Source: Scatophagus argus
Taxonomy: Eukaryota; Chordata; Actinopteri; Scatophagidae
NCBI RefSeq assembly: GCF_020382885.2
Contig: NC_058515.1
Location: 9,469,223 to 9,533,222, forward strand
Direction: 5' to 3'
Length of the DNA: 64,000 nt
The notes beneath the pieces were generated by a model, which was given only the letters and a program-made list of their open reading frames with translations, made no database searches and was not told the DNA's origin. This document shows positions 51,801 through 62,600 of this stretch, in pieces. The position numbers were made by a program, and so were the translations under genes. Each line of letters opens with the position of its first letter. Within the stretch, counting starts at the first letter, position 1.

Positions 51801-52004
51801 ACCTATTGTAAATCTAAGACAGATGTTTTTTTTTTTTTTTTATTAAACTGTTGTCTTCTGTGTGTGTTTGTGTGTGTGTTTTGAAGGCTGACTGTGCAGT
51901 GGGATGCTGATCACAGGGACTGTGCAGACTTGAGGGGAGGTGGGAGTCTCTTCGCTGCCAGCTGTGATGCTTATGGACCCTGGGCTTGTAAAAAAGACTC
52001 CTGA
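48886..52004 (+). CDS. Type II membrane C-type lectin-like receptor (ASGR/CLEC-like) without usual sugar-binding residues
   Basis: Six exons: 48886-48934, 49092-49187, 49980-50087, 50187-50347, 50680-50804 and 51887-52004, total 218 aa. A 16-residue cytoplasmic tail is followed by one membrane span (about 24-48, AAGLAVVMATTILVIGLLLC), a short coiled-coil-like stalk (residues 49-84) and one C-type lectin domain (85-218). The domain has the expected fold landmarks: CPPGWLWWRSRCYFFS, AEFCQQHNSSLAVI, LWVGLTDTEQEGRWLWWDGS and a closing Cys pair. The calcium/sugar motif EPN or QPD is missing; in place of WND there is DHRDCADL, and the last exon is short. Exon order (tail, membrane, stalk, three for the lectin domain) is that of ASGR/CLEC10A/CD209 genes, which lie near TP53 in human, so descent from that cluster is plausible. 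The donor at 50088 (GTCATC) is weak. Confidence 0.8.
51270..51690 (-). repeat. Degenerate interspersed repeat, LINE-tail-like, in the last intron of the lectin gene
   Basis: Begins with GATAAGATTCCTTTAATGATCC and continues through AAACAGTCTGACAACAGCAG and AGGAAGGAGCTC, phrases that recur across fish genomes in an old interspersed repeat. Includes a TTA/TAT run (51531-51549) and a (TG)n tract (51593-51612). The start resembles the tail of fish non-LTR retrotransposons read in reverse. I cannot assign a family; borders are approximate. Confidence 0.5.
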
Positions 52005-52858
52005 CATTCAGCACTCACACACACATTATGTATTTCTTTACATACAACAAGCTCACCTTTTTTCTTTCTTTCTTTTTTGTTTTTTTACACAAGATTTGGA
52101 CATTTTTACATTTACATTAAATATTATATATTATATTTACAGCATTCAAAAAGGCAACAGCGTGTTTCCAAAGACCTTTATTGGAGAGCTTTGCATTTGT
52201 AAACAAACATATAGTTCGAGTTGTGGTGTAGTAATGAAGATTATTCTCCCGGACTGTGAAATATTTGTCTGAAGTGTAATGTAGCAGTAGAAAGAAAACC
52301 CTGTATGTGAATGTGAAAGGGCATTTTAAAGTACATGTATGTAGAAGCAGAAAGTGTACACAAAGATATGTGTTGTATAGCTGTTAGCTTAATTTTTGGC
52401 CAGAATCCACCAACCTTATTCTTTAAAATTGCAATTTTTTAAAATAAATATCTTTATATTTACTCAAAGTTTGTGTTTCTCGAGGTCTGATAAAAATCTC
52501 CACTGACACGACAGAAATGTAATGTAAATGTAATCATTTCGTCATCATCTATGAGCTTCAGCACTTTAATATAGTTCATTTTTTTTGAGCTGAGCTGAGG
52601 TTTTAAGTTCAGTTTAAAGGCGAGGAACTGGCAGATGTCTTTAAAGTAACATTTAGGAAAACTAAATTCATGTGAAATCCTAAAATATGTGTGTGGCTCT
52701 AAAAGCCTGAGCTGGTGCTTTTAAATTAATTTAAAATCTAAGAGGTTCCACATTTCAGCAAAGAAAAAAAAATCTTGGTGCAGATTTTGTTTTCTGTTTT
52801 TTCTGGTCCAGGCAGTTGTTGTCTTCCAAGAGTCCTGTGAGAGTTGTTGAGGTTCGTC
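52005..52858. other. Convergent 3' UTR space of the type II lectin and the B30.2 gene
   Basis: About 0.85 kb without coding sequence. AAAATAAATA near 52440-52449 is a likely poly(A) signal for the lectin gene on the plus strand. The B30.2 gene ends from the other side; its own poly(A) signal is not obvious. Confidence 0.45.
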
Positions 52859-55800
52859 TCAGTTTGCTGGGACTTCTTTGTGCGGTGGGGTGATTCTCAT
52901 GAGTGTGCGACCATCCAGCGGGGCAAACAGAGGGTACAGCTTCCCCTTGAAGCTTCCCGTGAAGGTGTAGATGTGGGACTTTGTTTGTGCATCGTAGAAG
53001 GAGATCTGGCCCTCTTCATAGTCTAAGTAGATCCCGATACATCGAGGCACGAGGCCAACGGGCAGGGGTGTCTCCGGCTTGGTGCAGGCGTAGAATCGGT
53101 TTGTGCTGCGCCACAGGACCCAGTAGCCCTGCTTTGGGGTCATGGGGAACCGGCCACTACGCTGAGAGTCGCTGGTGGTCACTCCCACGCGCCAGCAGCC
53201 GTTTTTGGCTATGTCCACCTCCCAGTAGTGGCGGCCCTTGCTGTAGCCCTCCCAGCCGAGCACACAGGGCCAGGTGTCGAATCGCTGAGAGCTGCAAGGC
53301 AGGTCGGACACTGAGTGGCTCTCCTGGACCATACGCTGGTCGTCAGATAGCTTCAGCCAGGGGTAGTTGGTCACCGGGTCGAGGATCACATCGGCTGATA
53401 GGAAAAAGAGAGCGTGCGGGCGCAAATTAGTCTGTTGGACTGTGAATGTGATGTTTCTCTACACTATGTGGACAAAAGTATTGGGACAACCATTACTCGT
53501 TTTTTATTCGTGCAGTAGACTCTGCTCTGCCGGGTAGAGCAATAGAGAGGCCAGTCACTGATGTTGGACCAGAAGGCCTGGCTCACAATCTCTGTTCCAG
53601 TTCACCCCCAAGGTGTTGGATGTCAGGACTCTGTGTGGGCCAGTTAAGTTCTTTCGTTCTTTCGTCCACACCAAACTCATCCAACCATGTCTTAATGGAC
53701 TGTGCTTTGTGTACTGGGGCACAGTCATGCTGGAAAACATCCCCGTCCCAATACTTTTGTCTATATAGTGTATGTGAGATTAGGATGAAGTGGAAGTTGA
53801 TCTCACCTTTTGCACTGAGAATCCAACTCCAAACTGAAAGAGACAGACACACAGACATTACAGTGGCAGTCAGTAAAGAATTGAAATGTTTATTGTATGT
53901 GGTCTAAACCCGTGATTTTCAGAGTTCCAAATTAATTAATGTTTTTTCTTTTTAAAAATAAAAATTGCCTACCTGAGTTGGGGATGTATCTGGGAAGTCC
54001 TGCTTTCCAAGTTTTTTGCTTTGCCAGCAGCCATAACTGTGGAATCTGAAAAGAAAAAAACGTGTTTGAACGGGAAAGCATTTTTTTATGTAGTGATTCC
54101 TTAATTATACCATCCTTTATGACCATGCAGTGTGTAAATATGAGCAGCACATATTGTAAATGCTGTGTAAACCTTCCAGGAAACATTTTTTTACGAGATT
54201 TACGGTAAAACATGACTTAGTGCTGCTTTTGGAAATTGGTTAAGGGTCATAAACATAAACAGAACAATAAAAAAACACAAGTTTATATTTACTGACTAAA
54301 AGTCACATACGCCTCTGCTCCAGCTCAACTGAAGTCAAAGCAGGCACTATAGTCCCATCAAATTCTGGTCAGGAACTTTGCTCCCGACAGCACACCATCA
54401 TCAATGCATGTGATGATCGTTTATCTGCAGTCTTCGCTATCAGTTATTAAAGACGGTGACTGACGCAGTTTACCTGGGCAGGGGCAGACTCGATTAATTT
54501 ATTGCTTTTGATATAATGCACATAGATGAAGAGCAGGGGTCACTTGTATCGAATGTTGCGTCGTTATGTAACCCAGTCGCGGCTGCACTGTGATGTCCAT
54601 CAACTGCTTTCTTTTAGATGTTGAACTTAAGCCAGTTCTGTGGTTTTACGGTTTTCGTTGATGTTATTTGTAAAGCGTACTAGTTAAAATGTTTATCTTT
54701 GACCTTCGAGGGACCTTTTAAAAAAAATGTTTGTCAGCGGCTTCTCACCGTGCTGTCTTCTTTGAGCAGAGACCACGTGATGAACTCCAGCAGAGGCATC
54801 AGGTTGAACAGCCGTTTCTTCTTCAGGCCCAGCAGACGCAGCACTTTTCCCAGCTCTTCGCTCTGCACGCCGCAACTCTGCGAACACAAATGCTTATTTC
54901 AGCTGCTGCATTTGCCGCAGTCTTCCCTAAATTATTTTTCATCATAAGCTGTGATGAATTCTGCTGACAGTGACAAACACTAACTCGCTTTCCACAAGTT
55001 TGTTTTTGGACTGTCAGGTTTCAGCTTTGCAGCTCCTCACCTCAGTCACCTTCTGAAGCTCCTTTGCCCACTCCATGATCTTCAGTTCTGCCTCCCCACT
55101 GGTTTCATGTTTAAGGCTCTCAGATGCCCAAGGAGTCTCCTTCAGGAGCTGAGGACACAAATTCAGTACGTTCAGATTGATATTTACGCTACTGAGTATA
55201 TCAGAATTAGAGTTTATATTGTCAAATGTACATGTACACACAAGTACACATGGTTGACCTATAACTGACAGTATAATCTTTACCCGATCGATGTGGTGGA
55301 GTTCGTCAGCCCACTCCAGGATCAGTTTCCTGCTCTCCTCAAGACTGCGCTCAGTACGTGTGCTTGAACTCTGTGCTTCTTTGTTGCTAGTGCCTTCCTC
55401 TGGATCAACACCGCCCTGCGAACACACAGCACCACGCACTGTCAGGCCATGTCCTTAAAGACATAATGCAGCACGACTATGACAATCAGATGGCAAAAAG
55501 ACAAACGAGTTTCTGACGGTTTTTTTTGTTTAAACTGGCAGATGTTTCGGAGGTTATCATTTGCTAATTTACAGATCACATCAGGGTTAAATAGATGAAG
55601 AGTTATATCTGGTGAGTTTTTCATTTGCTTTATCCCATATGCCCTGGCCCAGTGCCTCATTTACTCATTTAATGGGGTTATAAAACGGACAACACTTTCA
55701 GTATGCACTCAGCCAGTTCCCATGTTTATTGCTCTTCGTGACCGAGCAAAGTAATCATCTCCCTCAGCAACGCTTATCCAAGGTTCAGTAGAACTCGCTG

Positions 55801-56919
55801 CAATAAATAAGGTCTCGTACCTTGGATCAGTGAACTCTAAATGTGGGCATAGAGTTGAAACTTTGTCAGCTTCATCTCCAGGCTTGAACTTTTTTAACAG
55901 ACTGAAATGATCAACCACATATGCTTGTAACACCCCCCCCTCCCCCACCAACCCACAGTCGCCTCTGTATTTAAGGAAAAAGATGGTCAGAAGTGAGACA
56001 AGCAAAACTTTAACGCCAGTAAATCCTTGTCTTGTTCATTAAGTCTACAATTCATGCGTTCATTCAGACGCACACTTTTCTTAGTCTGTTGTTGTAATAA
56101 ATTAGCAATAACATTCATATGTTTCTGCTGTATCACTGACTCTTCCTTCCTTCCCTCCCTCCCTTGTGTCCTACCTTGCAGACTTGGTCCACCTGCTTCT
56201 TCCAGTGATTGATGAACTGCACACACTCTTGCAGGCTGCGCAGATCTTTGAGGCTGCTGTGATGAAGATTTTGCTGCAGGAAACGCATGTAAAATGTTTA
56301 TTCCTACTTTATTCCTAAGTTTTTTAAAGGCAGTTAAACATCCCAAATGGGAAAAAAGCATACAGTTTTAAATGTGACTTAAACCTCAAGGCAACAAAAT
56401 CAAGGATGTTTCACGTACCTGTGAGTGTTTGTTGAGGCTGTTGGTGTTGGCTCTGCTGGGGACCGAGCTGGATGTCTGGAGGTCCTCCACAGGCCCTGGC
56501 CATCGTACGGCCCCGATGGAGCTGCTTTGGGTGGTGCTGCTGTCCTCCGACTTCAGCAGTATGCTCACCCCTGCAGGGTGGACAAATTCAGGTGAAAACA
56601 GCGTCTTTTTATACTCAGCTAAATAGCAGTTCACACAGATGATCTCTAACACGGAAGAAAATAAGGTTGAAGTAAGAAAAGAAAGTTTTCCGGGTGAGGA
56701 AGTCATTCAGTGTTGCGGAGTACTGATACTTTCAAACGGGTAACACGTGAATATTTCAGGTGTCACGATTAGTGCATAGTTATATAAGCTGATTAAATTT
56801 AAGCCACATTATCGTCAAACTCTGAGCAAAAGTTGTAAGTTCCCTAGCATGAATGCAAAGAAAAGTGGCACTGGCATGTACCTACTTTTATGAGTTTTCA
56901 GGATACTCTTCATCTCCAT
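52859..56919 (-). CDS. PRY-SPRY (B30.2) domain protein with repeated helical exons, family not recognised
   Basis: Nine coding exons, in transcript order: 56919-56886, 56570-56419, 56273-56175, 55415-55284, 55148-55041, 54877-54749, 54045-53973, 53833-53807 (a 27-nt microexon) and 53394-52859, total 429 aa. The last exon encodes a full PRY-SPRY domain (residues about 252-425) with the usual signatures: LDPVTNYPWLKLS, GRHYWEVDI, WRVGVT and IYLDYEEGQISFYD. No RING, B-box or membrane span is present. Residues 63-175 hold three related helical units (FINHWKKQVDQV, LILEWADELHHID, LKIMEWAKELQKV), each in its own phase-0 exon, then a Leu/Lys-rich helix (LGLKKKRLFNLMPLLEF). B30.2 domains bind protein partners, often in innate immunity, but no function can be assigned here. 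The start is in an ACCATGG context. Confidence 0.8.
53462..53770 (-). mobile_element. Tc1/mariner-like miniature DNA transposon, copy B (309 bp)
   Basis: Near-complete terminal inverted repeats (left CACTATGTGGACAAAAGTAT; right end complementary, ...ATACTTTTGTCTATATAGTG) are flanked by TA at 53460-53461 and 53771-53772, the target duplication typical of Tc1/mariner. The minus strand keeps an open piece of a Tc1-type transposase catalytic core (VFQHDCAPVHKA, then IKTWLDEFGV, then NWPTQSPDIQHL). It sits in the last intron of the B30.2 gene, 37 bp from the 27-nt microexon. Shares its family with the copy at about 32833-33303 but has lost an inner segment. Confidence 0.85.
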
Positions 56920-57143
56920 GGTGGCGTCCTAACTGTGGAGCGGAGAACACATGAAAGGAATTACATGTTGGTGGAAAGAGTAGCAGTACCAATACAGTGA
57001 TATGAAAATTCTCCATTACAAACCATTCACTTACACTAAATAACTTAAATAAAAATGGATGTTCATCATTAAAAGTGCTCATAGTTGAGAGAAATGACTC
57101 CTATGAGTTTAAAACTTTTGGTATGTCATTGTAGTACTGGATA

Positions 57144-57426
57144 TACAGCAATCAGCCACAACACTGAAACCACCTGCTTAATATTTTGTATTTTTGTAGG
57201 TCCCCCACAGATCTGACCTGTCGGGGGAGGGGACACAGGACCTCTGGGGGAGATCTTGCGGCCACCGGCATTGGAATGTTGGAGTATTTGGTCCCCCTAA
57301 CCCCAACCCTATGACCTGATCCACATGATTGTCGGAACCCAAGATCTGCCCGCAGAACATTGCATGGTAAACAGATGGTTAACGTTATTCACTTCAGTGG
57401 TGTTAATGTTGTGGCTGATCTGTGTA
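57144..57426. mobile_element. Miniature inverted-repeat DNA transposon of the ATCAGCCACAACA family (283 bp)
   Basis: The left end TACAGCAATCAGCCACAACA and the right end, whose reverse complement is TACACAGATCAGCCACAACA, form long inverted repeats bounded by TA. This terminal sequence is common in fish, in elements of the Tc1/mariner type with TA target sites. The interior (including AGATCTGCCCGCAGAACATT) looks like an internally deleted remnant with no open transposase. A different family from the copies at 32.8 and 53.5 kb. Confidence 0.8.
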
Positions 57427-58195
57427 TTATTGTTATTGATCCATTAATGCGTCGTTAGATCTAATTTATTTACTGGTGGGTAGTTTCACCTGTAGCAATA
57501 AGCTTTTTATGAATAAATCAAGTTTTAGATGATCTTTTTTTTATTTTTAGAAATAAGTGGGGAAAAATCTTCATTATTCATATGAAACAGAAATATGAAA
57601 CATTCAGGTTGAGTCACTTGCAAAGCCGTACTGTAAGCTCAAAATTAGCTAAAAAATTTGATATTTGATAGTAACTAACTAAACCAAACCAGAACTTTGA
57701 TTTGTTGGTCAGTGAATATCGGCCTGAATATCACTTTTAAGTATTGGGGCGGAATCAAAATTAATTAAAAAAAATCAATAATGACAGTAATGACAACTTT
57801 CAAAACAAAGTGGAAAAGTGCTTTACAGTAAAAAGAAGTAATAAAGCTAAATAAAATCCAATACACAATAAACATACAATATAAAACAAGATAAAATCAG
57901 TTATAGGAAAAAAAACACATTTACAACACACTTAAATTTTTATGACAGTAAATTTAAATCATTATTCTAAAATTGTGTAAAACATGATAAATTCAGAGGA
58001 AAACATTAAAATATGCACAGACCTGTACCACAGATGCATACAGAATATAATCTACGCACCTTCAGCCTGTGGGAGTCGTGGTGCAGCTCTGCTGGTCGAG
58101 TAGACTGGACACCAACCAGCCTCTAATCAACGTTTTTGTTCCTTCCTGCGTCTCTCTGATCTTTGGACTTTTTTTATGGCCCATGATTTCTGCAG

Positions 58196-58281
58196 AATAC
58201 CCTGACAAGAAATGCTCTCAACTTCCTGGCAGCTGCTGGCACGCTTACCTCGAGGGAAAAAAGGCGGAGGCTGACAAAAAG
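58196..58281 (+). other. Orphan exon-like segment (86 bp)
   Basis: A pyrimidine-rich acceptor (GGACTTTTTTTATG...TTTCTGCAG) ends at 58195 and a strong donor (AAAAAGGTAAGAG) begins at 58282. The 86 bases between are open in one frame with phase 1 in, phase 0 out (YPDKKCSQLPGSCWHAYLEG...). No partner exon was found on either side, so this may be an exon of an unrecognised small gene, a dead exon or chance. Confidence 0.25.
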
Positions 58282-59472
58282 GTAAGAGTGACGCTTATGT
58301 GATGATACTTATGTGGTGTTACTGTAACTACTGCTGATTCATTTTCACAGCCGTTATGGGTGGACCAGATCGTTTGTGTAAAATTTAATGTACTAACTGC
58401 ATATAATTCCTTGGACAAATATGATGAGTGTAGATAACATATGTTTATTGTTTTTTTTAATTATTGTGAACAGTTATACCACCTCTCCAACATAAACGTT
58501 CATAAAACCAAACTAAAGCGTGTCCATTCTGGGCAATCAAGGGAGGGACTTTCACACTGATAAAGGATCTTATATCATCTTTAAGACTTGAAACCCAACC
58601 GTAGCAACGCAGATAATATCTACAGGTGATAAGTAAGTCACTTGAACATTGGCATAATTTAAAAACTGATTAAAAGCACACCTACTACTGCTTTAAAAAT
58701 GTTCATCTGGACTTAACAGTATGTGGCTGAACTGTCAACAAGTATTCAGTTCCCTTAAGTAAATGTAGCAACACAACCTTATAAAATGTAAAAAGAAAAA
58801 AATAAGTTCTGCCTTCAGAAATAGTACAAGCACTTATTATGGCCCTAAAAATGGCCCTTTTAAGTGGATTATTTAATATATATCTCATTACTGGGTTATT
58901 ATTACAGACTGATTAATGTGTAAAAAGCAGTTTAGTGGCGTAGTGGGTAGCAGGTCTGTAGGACTGGTGGGGAAAAATGGGACTGAGTTCACGGAGTATA
59001 TAATCATCATTGCGTGTAATATTCATGCAGCCATTGCAACACAGGGGGCATAGTTTACACAACGTTAATTATGTAACAACTGTCAGCGCATATCTTGGCA
59101 TGCTTTTAAAGTGAACTTCAGACAGCGTGGCACCACAAGTAGCACTTTCAGATTTATTTTTCAATGCAGGCAAATTGGTGACACTAGAACAAATGTAAAA
59201 AAAAAAAAAAAAAGAAAAATCCAAAGTCATTGACCTAAAGTTGTTTTGTTTTTATTTTTAAATATCTTTATAATCTCACCAGAAGAAACTTGCAGAATAT
59301 TGCATATATAAAAGTGGCATCACATCTCTGATTCTACCAGGTCCACGGCACAGTGCCTTACAAATATGTACATACAAGTGAATCCATATAAAAATGAAAT
59401 GTATCTTGTATCGGATGCTGTCTGTTTGTCGGCTTCTTCTTGAGCGCGGGATTTGTCAAACACTTAAATGAA

Positions 59473-59571
59473 TTAGTTCCAGTTCTTGAAGAACTGCTTG
59501 AAGATGATGGTCTCCTTCCCCTGTGGCAGTATCTCCACCTGCAGCACAAACCGCACAAATATCAACTGCTA

Positions 59572-59625
<54 letters not shown>

Positions 59626-62600
59626 CCACAGTAAGTGTCCTGCAGGAGATAATCCGCGTCTGTAAACGACCTGAGATACATTAAGAGTGAACAAGAGTGG
59701 AACAAGAATTTCTGAGATGTACCTGCGTTTTCATCCTGGGGTACTTCATCTGGTCGATGAAGTTATCTGCCATCTGAAGGGCCACTTGCTTCTCCTCAGC
59801 ATTCGCTCCGTTGCCTGGCAGTCGACCAGTGAACAACATTAGTATTGGCAGTTTGCAAAGGATCATTAAGATAAGATAGGCCTGTATTAGTCCCGCACTG
59901 GAAGAATTCACAATTTTGATTTGCTTCTAGATCCTCATTAGCTGCTTCTCTTTCCACTAGAGAAAATATTACATTCTTATGTGCGTACAGTACATGCACA
60001 CATTAAAACAGGATTAAGATAGATAGACACTTTATTGATCCTGAGGGAAATTCAAGAAATTCAAGTGTTTGAAAGCCTCATCCACGCTGTCAGACATACT
60101 GACGCTTTTATTTATTTATTTATTTGTCACTATGTCAGCCTAAATGCAGCAGTCGCTTCTGATAATTTAGAGTTTAAAAATACTGAAATAAGCTTGTTAA
60201 AATGCTGCTGCTCCTAAAATCACAATTTTATACATAGAAAACAAAAAATAAAACTCTGACATCCTGTTTGATTTGTGCTCTTGTCAAGAATCCCAAGTTG
60301 CCGCTCAGTCTCATGAGCAACCCTGAAAAATACTAATAACATATCATCCACCCCATTAACCACAGGCTTAATTTGCTACTCCGTTTTATCAGTATTTCGT
60401 TATGTGAGTTGAGTGTTTTGTTTTGCTGTATTTAATTTGCTTTGAAATGAGAAACAAACCCTTAAAAGAAACCATCTTTCTATAAAGAACATTTATGTCT
60501 TTCTCAGATGTCTCAGCTCATTTCAAGTTATTTTTGATAAATATAAAATACATAGATTTCCTCACCTTTCCAGACAAAGATCTTTCCATTGGCGCCGTTG
60601 TCCAGAATGAAGCAGTCGTCCCGAACCAGCAGCTCCTTGCCAAACGGGCTCTTGTCCGACACTTTGGTTATCGACATGGATCCCGTCGCATCAGACACCT
60701 GTGGGGGAAACGAACACAGTCTTATGCTTTACTCAATGATAAGAAGAGGCAGATATGAATGCAGATGTGCAGATGAAGTTACCTTGTAGAGGGAGGCAGA
60801 GTTGGAAGCGTCTGCTTTGCTGTCCTCTTCTGGCGTGCTCTCCGGCAGCTCTGGCATCGGTCCCAAGATCTGCAGCGACACGACAGGAAGCTGAGAAACC
60901 AACAATACTACAACAAAGATTTTTTTATTTATTTTTTTTAAGGACTTCCTTAGATTGATCTGAATATTTTGGAAGCATGTGCTAACCTGGAAATTTGGGG
61001 GAATATGCTTATATTTGCTTTCTGTTAGTCCACTTTAATCAGTTTGACCAGTTTCACATCCAAGATGAACAACAGCGCACTGTCTGTAACATAACTACAT
61101 ATTAAAAAAGTGTGTTTACATTGAGCATCTCCTCTGGCTCCTCGCCCTCGCTGCTGTCCACAATTCGGGCTTTGCCATGTCTGTCCGTGTCACGAATCAG
61201 CGAGGCGATCTCGCGCACTTTCTGCTTCTCAAAGATGTTGGCCTGCGAGCCGATCCACGACACAATGGTCTGGAGGGCAGAGAGACAGCGTGAGACACTG
61301 TGGTCATGTTCATGCAGTTTCACAGCAAACTTTCTTTTGCATGAGCACTTTTTAATCCTATTATGAAAGATGACAGGTTTTCGAGTCCTCAGTTTGCGAT
61401 CTCACCTCTCCGAGGTCGAGGATGAAGCAGTCTCCTTTGTTGAAGCTGCTCCAGGACAGCTCCACCTCCTTGGCACGGATGTTACGTTTCCCTTTGATCT
61501 GGTACAACCTGTGCACCGTCCCAGAACCCTGAGACCTCCTGAAGCCCGACTCCACGCCACCCTCCTGTGAGACAAATGGGATACGCATCCAAAAGACATT
61601 GTGGTTTTTATGTTTGTCTTTTTGTGTTTTATCTTAGTTGTCGTGCTGGTAAAAATGTGTGAGATTTCAACTCGACTTGGCAGCTGTGTCTAGTGTTGTG
61701 AAGTGACAAAAAAGTCAAAGCGCAGAAAATGAGATATGTCAAAAGGCAAGTCTTTGCATTCGGTTTCTCATTTATGATTGAAAACTTGAGAAAAATAATC
61801 AACAGTTCAGGTTAATCAATTACTCTGCAAGTTCTTTAATTGACACTGCAAGTGACTTACGTATAAATGGAAAAAAATCAAAGCTATATTTCATGTGTTC
61901 ATGAAGATCCAGAATCAGGTCTGTCCAATCCTCACCTTGTAGCTGACTCCTCTGGGGAAGAGAGCCATGAACTCCGGGGACTCGTAGCCCTGAACCTGCC
62001 TGTGCTGAACGGGGTCACCGCCCAGAAAGTTGTCCAACTGGGTGGCCAGCATGGCACACGCCACCCGCTCGTCCTTAGACGACTTCTCACCTGCGATAGA
62101 GAGGAGATTAAATACCACGTTCAAAAAGTACACACTTGAATGAATGAAAAGGTCTGACTGAGGTATTTTGTTCTTTTTTTTTTTTTGGTCTGAGGAAGCT
62201 ATGTCTAAGCTATGTCGCTAATAAAAGCTTTTTAATAAACTTGACAAAGTCTGAAATTTGCATCTTTGTACCATAATACAACAAAGTGATGGAGACAGTG
62301 AGATATGATTAAAGGCTCTACAAAATCTCTGGGGGGAAAAAATTGTGTTGGGGTCATTTTGCCAAACTGCTATTTCTGAGGTTGAAAATGATCTTTTATG
62401 ATGAGCTATTCAGCCAACATGTACGGATGCTCGTAAAACTGCTTTGAAAGAACTCCAAACTGAGCTCGCACGGCAACAAAATCCTGTCCGTCGAATAAAA
62501 ACCTCCGTTTGAGTGAAAGAAAACGGCAATAAGAGGGATGCGAGGAAGAGTTAGGAAAATGAGGTCAGAAAGGTTAAGGTGTCACAGCGTGAGGAACAAA

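Larger units (their letters stand above)
56920..59472. other. Space between the B30.2 gene and capg
   Basis: The first part is probably promoter and leader of the B30.2 gene (an acceptor-like TTAG lies at 56930-56934 on the minus strand, so a noncoding exon may exist). A miniature transposon occupies 57144-57426 and an orphan exon-like segment 58196-58281 (both listed). The capg 3' UTR reads left from 59472; TTTATT at 59153-59158 is a candidate minus-strand poly(A) signal. The rest is AT-rich with nothing recognisable. Confidence 0.5.

Noticed and set aside
55709-56005. 98-aa open frame on the minus strand (contains HLEFTDPRYETLF)
   Set aside because: It lies wholly inside an intron of the B30.2 gene with no matching splice sites in phase, and I recognise no family. 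It could be an old gene fragment, but nothing supports calling it one.
58069-58302. 77-aa open frame as an intact small protein
   Set aside because: The first two thirds look like intron with a polypyrimidine acceptor in the middle; only the 86-base exon-like part is worth keeping, and that is listed separately.
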